NCBI RefSeq assembly: GCF_020360975.1
Contig: NW_025408685.1
Location: 682,001 to 746,000 of the forward strand
DNA: 64,000 nt
Reading direction: 5' to 3'
Source of the DNA: Hirsutella rhossiliensis
Taxonomy: Eukaryota; Ascomycota; Sordariomycetes; Hypocreales; Ophiocordycipitaceae
The notes under the pieces are model-generated. The model saw nothing but the letters and a program-made list of their open reading frames with translations, had not been told where the DNA came from and made no database searches. The position numbers and the translations under genes were made by a program. Positions 19,358 to 30,154 of this stretch are shown here, in pieces (position 1 is the stretch's first letter; every line of letters starts with the position of its first letter).

Positions 19358-22185
19358 GTATCCGAGGGTTTGCTGAGCGCCGCTGATCTGGTCGGGTGGG
19401 GCAATCCGAGAATCAGCGACCAGGCGGGCCAATCGTATCTGCGGATATCCACCCCACCCGAACGGCGCGCGCCGTGGATATACGCAGATATCGGTGCCCC
19501 CCGCTGATTGCGTCGCTGATTCGATGGAGAAGCCGCTATTCACGTTCGCTACGGCGCCCTGTCCACTGGAATTTTAGCGGGCGACCCGACCAGGCGGTGC
19601 GCATCGTGATCGCTAGATAGGGCATCTCTCGTCGCCGCGCGCCACCCCGCTCCAACCCGGACTGGTGGTCACTCGCAGGCTTGCCTTGGTCTTCCCCGTC
19701 ACGATATATCCCATGGCCCGGACGCCAAATCGACGGAAGGCGAAGACAAAGCGGGGCCCAAGCCGAAGCTCGCAGGAGCAGCGGCCGGGGCAGGGGCAGG
19801 GCAGGAGTCGCGCAAAGCCGTCGAGCGTACGAGTGGACCAACGCATCCGGCAGAACGCGATAAACGACGCGGAGCTACGCGCCAATGCGCAGACGATCCT
19901 CTCTGCGATCCACGAGTCTCGGCCAAGGAATACGACCTCGGCGTACGCACCGAAGCAAGAGGAATTCGAGCAATTCTGCCGCCACAAACAGTACTGTGAC
20001 GGCGCTACGGTCACAGAGGAGAAGCTCCTCCTCTTCCTCGTCGAGGAGGTGGCCGGTCGGCCCTTGAAGGTCAGGAGCCGCAAGGCCGCCACTGATACTC
20101 CGCAGGACGAGACCCGCCTGGCCTGGCGGTCGGTCCGAACTTATGTCACCGCAATCACGGATCTTTACCGGACGCAGAAGGCCCTCGGAATGAATACGCA
20201 CCCGTCGCCGCGCGAGGACAACGTACGAGTACCTCAAGTCCCTACAGCGCCGGGACGCCCAACGAGACAGGAGAACTATGCCGATAAAGGCCGCGATACT
20301 CTGCTCGATGGTTACTCGGAGTCCGAGTTCGAACGAGTATGCCACGAGCTGTGGGCCCACAGCGGCACATCGCCCGAGTGTCATTTTCGGACCCTCGTGG
20401 ATCTCCTCTTTGGCCATTATCTTCTCACCCGTGGCGGCGATCGTCGGGCTGCAGAGATCTCAGACCTATTCACCTTTGAGTTTGCCGGGGAGGGCTCGAC
20501 CCGGTGCATGCCGCTCATCTTTACGACACGAGCCGGCAAGCAGAACCAGCACGGCCGCCTCGAGACCGCCGGCGCGTATCGGAATAGGAACCCGCTAATC
20601 TGCATCTTGGGTGGCCTCTCGTTCTACCTCTTGTATCGTTGGGATCTCGGTAGTGAGCCGTTTCCCGATTTCAGCAGGCGGTCCTCGTGGTACGACATCC
20701 GGCTAATCAAGGGTAACGGCACCGGCCGGACGGCGGCTTTCTCGTACAACTCACAGCGCGAGTGGGTTGTCAAGGCCTTCGCCTACGCCGGCGTCACGTC
20801 GCAGAAGAAGACGCATGTCGGCCGCAGCTCGGGGCGAGGACGGCTGAACTAAAGGGATTAGCGAAGACCAGATCCGTCGCGCGGGTCGTTGGAACCAGGA
20901 GCAGATGGTCGGCTGTTACCTGAACTCGTTGCCTCGCAAGTTCATGCGTACGATGGCCGGGCACCCGCCGCAGGCCGGATGCTTCGAGATACGCCGTGCC
21001 GGCGTGACGCCGCCGGAGGTCCTGCTCTCGATGATCTGGCCCGAGCTGGACCGTTGGCGAGGCCGGTTCGGTCCCGGTACCGAGCAGGAGAACGACCTGG
21101 CAGCGATGGGTTCGACGAACCTCATCTTCTATTTACGGAGGTTGTCTTGCAGGATTCCGTTGTCCTGATGAAGAAATACCCCGGCAGCCCCGTTTGGAAC
21201 CACCCGGTCTTCCGGCATCCGGCCTACGCCCCGTTCGCGCACCAGCTATCGGACTTCATCCTTGAAGAGGAGCGTCCAAGCCAGCTTGCAGTCCTAGTCC
21301 AGGCGATGCCGGTCCTCGCGGACTATCTTAAATCCATCGACGCGCGGAACGAAGCAAGGACGATCCAGCTTAAAACAGAGCTAAGCGAGCAGCTTCGAGC
21401 CACCGAAGAACGTCTTGCGGTAGCCCAGTCGTCCCTTTTTTCGAATGGTTTCAACTTCCGTTACGGCCGCGACGACCACCACTGCCACCACGGCCCCGGC
21501 CGTGGTTGATGTCGTTGGGCAGGAGGACGAGGAGATGGAAGCCGATTCGTCTCGGCTCAGTCGAGCATTGTTGATAGCCGTGCCACGAGCCCGACGGCGA
21601 CAGATACGATCACGGTTAAGACAGAGCCACCGCCACGGTATCAGATGTGCCGAGCAGTAAAAATGGTCGAGGCGCTCTGGAGCGAGTGGACGGTTGGCCT
21701 TCGAGGCAGGCCAGCCATTGCCGACCTCGACGGTAGATGGGAAGCCGGTGGCGCGCCGGGCGACAAAATGAATTGCAGTGGTATTCGTTACGGCTCGAGG
21801 TTATAAGGGAGATTCGCAAGGTGGCGAAGGCCCACAGGTGTAGCGAGGAGGCCGCGATGCACATTGTCAACTTACAACAGCAGCAAACCGGCTGCTCGCT
21901 GGACTTATTTTGCAAACAGCTCCGAGCCAACAGAAAGGCAAAAGTTGTACAACTAAAGAGGTAGAAATACACTATTTTTGTTTCCCCTCCCCCTCGTAAT
22001 TTGACGAGCTCGTCGAGCCTTGAGAGCCCTTCAAGACGCGGCGTTCCGGGCGGCGGTCGGCCGGACGGCCGACCGTGGACAAGGGTGGATATTGGAAGCC
22101 GCTGAGGGCACGGACGCTAAACTGCGGTGTTGTGGCGCTCAGCCGCTGAATCAGCCACCAAAACCCCGCTGTGGATATCCTATTG
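19356..22185 (+). mobile_element. Crypton C, second of the tandem pair
   Basis: Same left end (TGGTATCCGAGGG) and right end (CCTATTG at 22179-22185) as B. The two copies are nearly identical; most differences are one- to three-base indels rather than substitutions. It ends exactly where the large inverted repeat at 22186 begins. Confidence 0.88.
19713..21964 (+). pseudogene. Crypton C recombinase with GCR1_C-type tail
   Basis: From the Met at 19713 one frame stays open to 20852, longer than in B, covering the DNA-binding N-terminus, the core with YGHYLL-type helix, RGGDRR and KKTHVGRSSG, before the shared break. The Tyr segment (CYLNSLPRKFMRT) follows in another frame at about 20920, and the GCR1_C-like end closes at 21964. 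A two-base loss near 21457 and a one-base loss near 21137 separate it from B. A shared CGAGTACC change near 20226 is compensated in C by a missing G near 20272, which keeps the frame but alters about 16 residues. Confidence 0.85.
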
Positions 22186-22718
22186 CTATGGCGCCCAGCA
22201 AGAATCCGGCGTTGGAAGATCAGAGGGCTCACGGAGTGCGTAGGTCAGGGTCAAGACCCTTGGTCCCGCTGGTTGGTAGAAGAATGGCGGTCACGAAGTG
22301 AGGGGCGAGCCGCCGACCGGCCGGAGCATGGCCGGAGCGGTCAGGCGGCCCGGGAGAGGGGCCGGAGCGGGCAGCAGGAAGCAGTGGCTCTGTTTGGCCG
22401 GAAGTAGGTGGCAGTGAAGAGTGGCTGGGGAGCGCACGGGGCACCATGCGGTCCGTGTTTACGGAAGGGGCGGAAGGAAGAGCCTTTCGTTCCTCAAGGC
22501 ACCTACTTCCGGCCAAACAGAGCCACTGCTTCCTGCTGCCCGCTCCGGCCCCTCTCCCCGGGCCGCCTGACCGCTCCGGCCATGCTCCGGCCGGTCGGCG
22601 GCTCGCCCCTCACTTCGTGACCGCCATTCTTCTACCAACCAGCGGGACCAGGGTCTTGACCCTGACCTACGCTGAGCCCTCTGATCTTCCAACGCCGGAT
22701 TCTTGCTGGGCGCCATAG
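22186..22718. repeat. Large imperfect palindrome (arms ~220 bp) around a 91-bp cassette
   Basis: Left arm 22186-22410 and right arm 22500-22718 are reverse complements apart from a 6-base indel and two single-base indels. The centre (22411-22501) is the cassette found at least three more times in the Helitron 3' array (28746-28836, about 28950-29035, 29083-29173). The left arm abuts Crypton C; the right arm is followed 43 bp later by the Helitron start codon. ORFs called on both strands here are artefacts of the symmetry. Confidence 0.9.
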
Positions 22719-22761
22719 CAGATCATTCCCCCACTTCGTCCCAGCTCTCGTTCGCAGCACC

Positions 22762-25700
22762 ATGCCGCGAGAACGCCCAGCCACTGTCGCACCCGAAGAG
22801 GTTCACCGCACCTTGAGGATCTTGAATCGCAGGCGTCCTATCGGCGCCGGTCCTTACAACGCCCTTCACCGCTTGCCAGAGTCCCCACGATGAGATCCTC
22901 CGTGTCTTGCGAGATATGGACCGCCAGCGCGCCGAAGACCGAACCCGCCGCCGTGAAGCTCAATCCCGATTTGCTGCACAGACGCCGCCGCCCGCCACTC
23001 CATCACCGAAACGACCTAGACAAGAGCAAGCGCCTCTCACTCCGCCGCCGACGCAGCCAAGGCGCTCCCAAAAGACCCCGGCCGATGCGAGAAACCGTTC
23101 AACTTCAACGAGACTCTGTCGAATCCATACTGCATCACTACAACGCCACTTTCCGCGTCAAGGAGCAGGCATCATCGACAAGATCCTGGTGCAACGAAGT
23201 TCCGGTTGCCCTCCAGGTAGAGGCTGCTAAATCTTTCTACCAAGCGTTTACCGAGGAACGGACGTTGCCGGTTTCCCACTGCGTCTTCTGCTATAGGAAG
23301 ACACCGCCTTGCGAACTCGCCACCATACAGTGGAGGGATCGCTTGTCGCCCTCCATGCTGCAGGCGACCAAGACTGTCCAAGTGTGGCGCGTGCCTTCCG
23401 TCACACGAGGGCGCCAGAGTTGACGTGTGCCGCGAGTGTCGCGCCGGCTTCGACAGTGGACGGCTGCCCAAAGCCTGCTCGGTCAACAACATGGCCATCG
23501 GTTGCGAACATCGGTACCCCGAAGAGCTTGATGACCTCTCCCCCGTTGAAGAGAGACTCATTGCCCTGCATGCACCTTTGGCTATATCACCAAGTTCACG
23601 GTCGACAACAAGACCCGTTCGGGAATCAGCTACCGCAAGCACGTGAAAGGACACATCGTCGTCTTCCCGAACAAAGTGGATGATCTTGTGGCCACGGTTC
23701 TTCCTCATCCCTTACTGCAGGCCATTGAGAACATCCACGTCTCTTGGAGCGGTCCGGGCAAGCCTGGCTCCGCAGACGTCAGACACCTGCTTCAAGTGCG
23801 CAAATCTCGAGTGGCAGCTGCCCTGGCATGGCTGCAAAGGAACAACCCGCTCTACGAGGATATCGCAATTAACCAAGCAGAGATAGATGGCTGGCAGTAT
23901 GCCGACGGCTCCACTGTTCCGACCGTCATCATGGACCGCATGCGAAGGAGGAACCGTCGACCGTTGAGAAGACACAAACGGACCACATAGTCCCGGACAC
24001 TGATCGAGGCTTGGAGGAAAACAGCTTCAGAAGCATCGATGAACTGGTGAACTCGATCAACCCCACTTTTGCGGCTGAATCCTGCGATTTAGATCGTACT
24101 CTGTCCCCCGAGCAGACTCAACCATCCCCTGGTGAGCCGGCGACTCTTGTCCCCGACTCGGCTGCCATCGGCCTGGAAGTTGACGCCGTCTGTGAGATGT
24201 CTGCTTCCGGCATGTTTCCTCTCAATGGACCGGCTGCCTTCGCCGAGACCGATAAACTGTCGTTTCTGGCCGACATCGTCAACGCCAATCCGGATCGACA
24301 TGGCAACTCTGTGCCGTGCGTTATGCAGGTCCAAACTGCGGGAGACCAGCCGTTTGTCCGAGTAGAGCGTGGTGCGGATTTTGCAGACAACTTGCACGAA
24401 GATTTCTTCCCTCGAACATTTCGAAGCTTTTTCCGTGGGAAGGGTGGCCCGAAATCAAAGGGCGACTCGAGTCACAGCCGACAAAGCGTTGTTGCCGACC
24501 GTCGTCCGAATCACTCGCTTAATTACTGGGCCAGATACGTATTGCGACGGCACGGAGGCCGATTTGCCACCCATCCTGTCTTTTGTTTCTTAGTATTCAA
24601 CACCCTCCTTCGCTCCTCCAACCGCCGCATCAGCATGGTTCGTGTCGCTAAAGATTCCTTCCACAGGCTCGAGCAAGCGTATGCGAACTTGAACGAGGAC
24701 CGACTGAAGAGAGCCGAGGCGGAGATGCGGGAGGCAAGGACCACGTCGGACCCTGACATATCGGTCTTGCTTCGCGAGCTGTCGATTTTGGCCACGCACA
24801 GCCGCTCTCGAACGAATCCCGTTTGCTTATGCGGAGGAAGATACAAGCTGTTAACATTTGGGCCGGTATGCCTGCAGTTTGGATTACCATCAGTCCCAAC
24901 GACATTAATAATCCGATAAAGATGAAACTTGCCATTCATAGGCTGCACGATTATGACTCTGCAATGGAGCTTTTAGCCGATCTCCGTGAAAGGTACGACA
25001 GAATCGCCCTCAGCACCATGGATCCGGTTAGCTCGGCCATCTTCTTCCACCGAGAAATATCCTTATTCTTTGACAAGTACGTGAACACGGGCCAGGAATC
25101 GATCTTTGGAAAGATTAGCCACTACTACGCCACGGTGGAAACGAACGAGCGAGGCAGCCTCCACTTACATGGACTCCTCTGGCTGGACGGCAACATGCGG
25201 TTACCGAACCTGGTAGACGATATGGCCAATCCTGCGGAAGAAGGATACCGTGCCCAAGTGACCCGGTACGTAGACTCTGTCTTTCACGAGTGTTTAGATG
25301 AAGATGCTGGAAAAACCCTGCGACAACAGAGGAAGCCCATCCATCCCGTGGAGGAGGTCATGACCAGCACCTCGGCTCTCACTGCGGCCTTCGAAGACGA
25401 ATCCAACTTCATCGCGTACTGTTGCCAAGTGCACTCCCACACGTACACCTGCCTCAAGTATTCTCTGAAGGGGATCGTTGAACAGGGTGCAGATCCACAG
25501 AGACGGACGGCCTGCCGCTTCAAAGCACCGTGGAAGATCGTCGACGAGACAGGGTTCACAGAGGACGGCTTGCTTCAGATCCGGCGCAACCATCCACTCG
25601 TCAATCGGTATAACAAGTCATTGGCGGTCGGCCTTCGTCATAACCATGACGTCTCGATGATCTTGACCAAAACCAAGGGCCTGGCCATGGTGTACTACAT

Positions 25701-28590
25701 CACGAACTACGCCACCAAACTGGATACGCCGATGTGGAAACGCATTGCTCTTGCCGCCGAGGTTGCCCGCCAACTTCGCGAAGCCGGTCGTCCGACGTCT
25801 CGCGCACCAGATCCCACCCTGCCCGACGACAGGCAGCAGGCAGTATTGAATGAAAGCCGTCAATTCCTGATGAGAACGGCAAATCGGATCTTCTCCGAGC
25901 GACAACTCTCGGCCGTAGAGGTCTGTTACCATCTCCTTGGATATGACACCGACTTTACCAACGTGCCGCATTGGTCTTTCCTGAACCTGACGGCGCTCTA
26001 TTGGGCAATCTTTCGGCTATGGGCACATCTCCGCCATCAGGCCGGCGAGCTGACGGACGCTGAACAGCCCCCGGAGACAATCCGTCTGAGGCAAGGAGGG
26101 CGAACCCTTTTATACCTGGACGCGTACGCGTACCGGGGCCATGTTCTACGAGACCTATGCCTGTACGACTATATGTCAATGATTCATTTGATGCGTCGAA
26201 AAGTCGGGTGAAGACGACTCTCACATTTTCTCGATGGGCAGGATTCCGACTGTGACGGCTGGATGCAAAAGCTTCGACGGCCAGACCAGTACGCCGTCCC
26301 GATCTTCCAAGGATACATCAGCGACGACCATGAGGACGATCACCCAGTGTATATTAAGCGGTACGCTCTAACCCCCCAGCAACATTTTGGCCCCGTCTGA
26401 CAGCCTGTGCAGAAATTCGGTCCTACATTTGGCGTTATTCGTCCCTTGGGAAAACTTCGTTTCTGAAAGCCAAGGCGATATAACCGACATATGGACGAGG
26501 CATCGGGCCGGGCTTTGTCCCCGCCTCCGTTTCCATGTCTCCAACATTTGTCTTTTGAGAAAGTCTGCCGAAGACGCGCGTAAAGACACGAAGCTCTGGG
26601 CCAGTCGATCGGAGGGTGACGACACAATTGACGTTGAGTACCCACTGGACGACGGCCACTACGAGGATGAGCCTCCAGCGATGGCTCAACATCAGGCTTA
26701 CACAGCTCTACTCCAGATTTTGCGGAATTCCGTGCAAAATACTGACGCCACAAAGGACTCCCTCGTCCTCTTGGATCTAATACGCGACGTGCGTAAGGGG
26801 AACCTCGCTGGAGGACAACCCTTTGTCCAACGTCAGGAGGATCTGTACCTCAATATACCCCACGACCAAGGCGACACCTTGTGCCAATTCCCAATATTAT
26901 CTCGAGATGATGTCCAAGCAGCAGCCAAGGCCCAAGACCTGTTGCATCTTCGAATGCTGGACGACATCGAGGGTGGTTCTCAGGGCACCGTACTATCCAC
27001 GAATGGCGCCGACATCGACGATACCCTAGCTCGCTACGGCGATATGGACACCGCCGCTGCGCTCACAGGCAGTGACCTCAATGAACAAGGCCCTCGAATG
27101 CTCGTTGACGTCACTCCGGCGACTAGCTTCGCGGAGATGGGGCACACCACCGCAGCCACCTTCACACTGAACTATCTACAGACCATGGCCCTTCAACTCG
27201 TTTGCGCATTTCTAGACAGGTATACGGCTAATCCGGACTCAGCTGGCCAACATCTCCAGTATACCGGCGGGCCGGGTGGCACGGGAAAGTCGAGGATCAT
27301 CGATGCCCTGAAGGACGTGTTCGCGGCGAGAAACCAGCCACATCTTCTGCAGATAACCGGCACATCGGGCAGTTCGGCGGCCCAGATTGGCGGCACGACG
27401 ATCCACTCGGCCTGTGGGTTAGATTCCCATCGCGATCCAAACAAACCGCCTCCCCTTTCTCGGAGGCGAAGAAATGGATCTGGAAACAGAAGCTGGTACT
27501 CGTGATTGACGAGGTCAGTATGCTTGGGGGGGCCACTCTGCACAACGTCAGTCGTCATCTCCAGGCACTCCGTGACTGTCCGGACGAGCCATTTGGTGGG
27601 ATGCCTGTAGTTCTGCTGATGGGAGACTTCTACCAGTTCGCCCCTGTGCGGAAACAAGCCTCCTGATCAATAGACCGCCGGACGGAACCCAGGCACCTCT
27701 GCGACAAGCGACCGTCTCTCACCATAGCGGCTGTAGATTGTGGCATCTGTTCAAAACCGTTGTGCTCCTCGAAGACCAGGTCCGGGCACGCGACGATCCC
27801 CAACTCGGCGCACTCCTGGATCGAGTTCGTGACGGGCGGCAGACACGGCAAGACCTCGACTTGCTCAACGCCAACATTGTAGGACGCTCCCAAATCACCT
27901 TCGACAATGGTTTGCGTGCTATAACGCCGCTGAACCGCACCCGCTGGGCCCTCAACATGGAAGCTGTCGTAGGCTGGGCGCGCTTCAACAAGCAACATAT
28001 CCGTATCTTTATCTCGACTCACACCTGGCGCAACGGCACGCTTTCTCCAAACATCATAGCACAAACCATTGGACAAGGTGATGACTCTGTCTGCAAAGTC
28101 CCTGGTGTCTTTTCTACGCCCAAGGTATGCCGGTGGTTGTGAACAAGAACATCTATACTGGCTTGAAAGTTGTCAACGGAGCCGAGTTTACTGCCGTGGA
28201 CGTTATACTCGATCCCAATCACCCAGGATACTACTTGGCAGATGACGTGACAATCCACTTCGGGCCACCGCTAGGCATTCTTCTGCAGTCTCAAGAGACG
28301 AAAACGTTGGCGATACCGTCCCTGCCGTTGGGGACCGTGCTCATCCGACCCATGTCACATACGCTCGATTCGACTAACTCTCACTTCAAATTCTTGTCAG
28401 CAAGATGCACACGACGTGGATTACCCGTGGCACCAGCGTTTGTTCTTACCGATTACAAGAGGGCATCAAGCTTCTCGGTCCCGTGAGACAGCATGATTTC
28501 ATTGGCAATGGGCTGGATCAGGCCATAGTTGATGGAATGCAGAGACTTAAGAACTTGGCCGTAGAAACGAGACGAATGTACGAGAATTAG
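22762..28590 (+). pseudogene. Helitron 1 Rep-helicase polyprotein, multiply frameshifted
   Basis: Rolling-circle replication/helicase protein. In order: MPRERPATVAPEEVHRTLR start at 22762; a Helitron-associated N-terminal module with CRECRAGFDSGRLPKACSVN at about 23425; VVFPNKVDDLV; the Helitron-like N domain with WITISPNDINNP at about 24880; the HUH motif in SLHLHGLLWLDG at about 25160; the catalytic tyrosine segment YYITNYATK at about 25690; and the PIF1-like helicase with GGPGGTGKSR (Walker A, about 27270), LVLVIDEVSMLGG (Walker B, about 27500) and LLMGDFYQFAPV. Frame breaks occur near 22890, 23430, 24000, 24840, 26215, 27480, 27665, 28130 and 28440. After TDYK the sequence jumps to LLGPVRQHDFIGNG, so the last helicase motifs are deleted. 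Confidence 0.88.
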
Positions 28591-28628
28591 GGTTGCGAAA
28601 GATAGGCATACTGACCAAGTTCGGGAAC

Positions 28629-29377
28629 GGGGGGGGGGGGGTCCTTTAGCACTGCCGGGCGCGTTGATACTTGCCGCCGGCCAACTAATGCTTTAGTCCG
28701 TTCCTCAAGGCATTGGCGGACCCTGGAAGGGGCCGGTCTCCTGTGGCAGTGAAGAGTGGCTGGGGAGCGCACGGGGCACCATGCGGTCCGTGTTTACGGA
28801 AGGGGCGGAAGGAAGAGCCTTTCGTTCCTCAAGGCAGGGGGGGGGTCCTTTAGCACTGCCGGGCGCGTTGATACTTGCCGCCGGCCAACTAATGCTTTAG
28901 TCCGTTCCTCAAGGCATTGGCGGACCCTGGAAGGGGCCGGTCTCCTGTGGCAGTGAAGAGTGGCTGGGGAGCGCACGGGGCACCATGCGGTCCGTGTTTA
29001 CGGAAGGGGCGGAAGGAAGAGCCTTTCGTTCCTCCCGTTCCTCAAGGCATTGGCGGACCCTGGAAGGGGCCGGTCTCCTGTGGCAGTGAAGAGTGGCTGG
29101 GGAGCGCACGGGGCACCATGCGGTCCGTGTTTACGGAAGGGGCGGAAGGAAGAGCCTTTCGTTCCTCAAGGCACAGGTGGCGGTGAAGAGTGGCTGGTGG
29201 GCACGGAGCGGCATGCGGTCCGTGCGTAAGGGGTAGAGGATGTGGAGGTGTGGCGAAGGGCGCGGAAGAAGGATCCTTTCGTCTCTTCGTTCCTCAAGGC
29301 AAAGATCCTTTCGTCACGTCGTTCCTCGTTCCTCAAGGCAAAGAGGCGGAAGGAAGAACCTTTCGTTCCTCAAGGCA
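28629..29377 (+). repeat. Direct-repeat mosaic whose units end in GTTCCTCAAGGCA
   Basis: Unit 1 (28629-28836, about 208 bp) and unit 2 (28837-29035) each have a poly-G run (13 and 10 G), a block from TCCTTTAGCACTGCC, and the 91-bp cassette. Unit 3 (29036-29173) lacks the first block. Two or three shorter, diverged units follow to 29377. Nearly every block stops with GTTCCTCAAGGCA (about eight times). The pattern suggests repeated joining at one preferred end sequence. Confidence 0.85.
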
Positions 29378-29756
29378 TCTTCTTAAGCCGGTTGTTGACG
29401 TCTTTACGGATTCAGATCCCCTTGCCGTTGCTAGTAGAGTGTGATAACTCGCAGACAATCAGGCTCCTCGGAGAAGGAAGCGCGAAGCTGTCTACACGGC
29501 TAAGGCATGTCGATATCCATCAACACTGGCTACGTCAGGAATGCCAGGAAGGCCGAATCCGGGTCCGTTGGGTCCCCACGGCACATATGAGAGCCGATGG
29601 CTTGACCAAAGCTCTGCCAAAGCAGAAACTCTTCGAGTTCCAAAGGATGACTGGGCTCGACGATCTCACGGAGCGGCTACGCCTAGAGGCCTGGTTAGAA
29701 GACCTCCGAGACCAGATCAAAGACCATAGGAAGCCTATGCCGCCGGGAAGGTAAAG
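29378..29756 (+). pseudogene. Ty1/copia RNase H C-terminus (3' fragment)
   Basis: An open frame with LLVECDNSQTIRLLGEG, RLRHVDIHQHWLRQE, RVRWVPTAHMRADGLTKALP and the usual copia pol ending, stop at 29754-29756. Everything upstream of the RNase H (gag, integrase, reverse transcriptase) is missing, replaced at 29377 by the Helitron array. It is followed by a purine tract (TAAGGGGGTG, 29851-29860) and an LTR. It belongs to a different copia lineage from the one at 54.2-60.0 kb. Confidence 0.85.
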
Positions 29757-29860
29757 CATTCGTATCTCCTATTCACACCGGTCGATCGGCCCTTCGATCG
29801 TGTTGCCCTTAAAGGCTGTTTAGCTACACCCGATCGGGATAGGCTATAGCTAAGGGGGTG

Positions 29861-30122
29861 TGTCGTGAAAACGGGTTAACGATCTAAGTCCGAGGGTTAC
29901 CTAGTCGGGTTGACTCTAGCAAAGGTGACTGAGAAGGATGAATAATGTCGTTGGTAAGCGGTGGTATCGAACCTTCTAGATGACAACGTCATCTTGGCAG
30001 CCTGGGTGGCGATATCGCCACCCCAAGGCAGCCACAGGTGACAGAACTATAAGAAGTCACTTTTTGTTAGGGAGGAGGAAGAATCTAAGCCTCTAAGGAC
30101 AAGGAACTTAATCAATTCATCA
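29861..30122 (+). repeat. 3' LTR of the truncated copia element
   Basis: Starts TGTCGTGAAAACGG directly after the purine tract at 29851-29860, as a 3' LTR should. It includes the block shared with the fragment at 3119-3290. The right end (a CA near 30122) is estimated from the point where LINE ORF1 sequence resumes. Confidence 0.65.
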
Positions 30123-30154
30123 CTTGCACCCTCTCTTCGCGAGAGCTTAGTGTC

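Larger units (their letters stand above)
22719..29377 (+). mobile_element. Helitron 1 (rolling-circle transposon) with 3' repeat mosaic
   Basis: Contains one Rep/helicase coding region (22762-28590) and a complex direct-repeat array to 29377. The true 5' terminus may include the palindrome at 22186-22718, because its central cassette recurs in the 3' array. Canonical TC...CTRR ends with a 3' hairpin were not recognised, so the limits are provisional. A copia remnant starts immediately after 29377. Confidence 0.65.

Noticed and set aside
16885..21964. Starship captain (DUF3435) recombinases
   Set aside because: The recombinases carry the Crypton layout with a GCR1_C-like tail, are only 2.8 kb per element, and have no long cargo downstream.
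22408..22720. Several ORFs of 70-95 codons on both strands in the palindrome
   Set aside because: They mirror each other because the sequence is an inverted repeat; no motif or start context supports translation.
28629..29377. Possible CRISPR-like array
   Set aside because: Units are long (about 140-208 bp), composite and vary by block loss; there are no uniform repeats with unique spacers, and the organism is a fungus.
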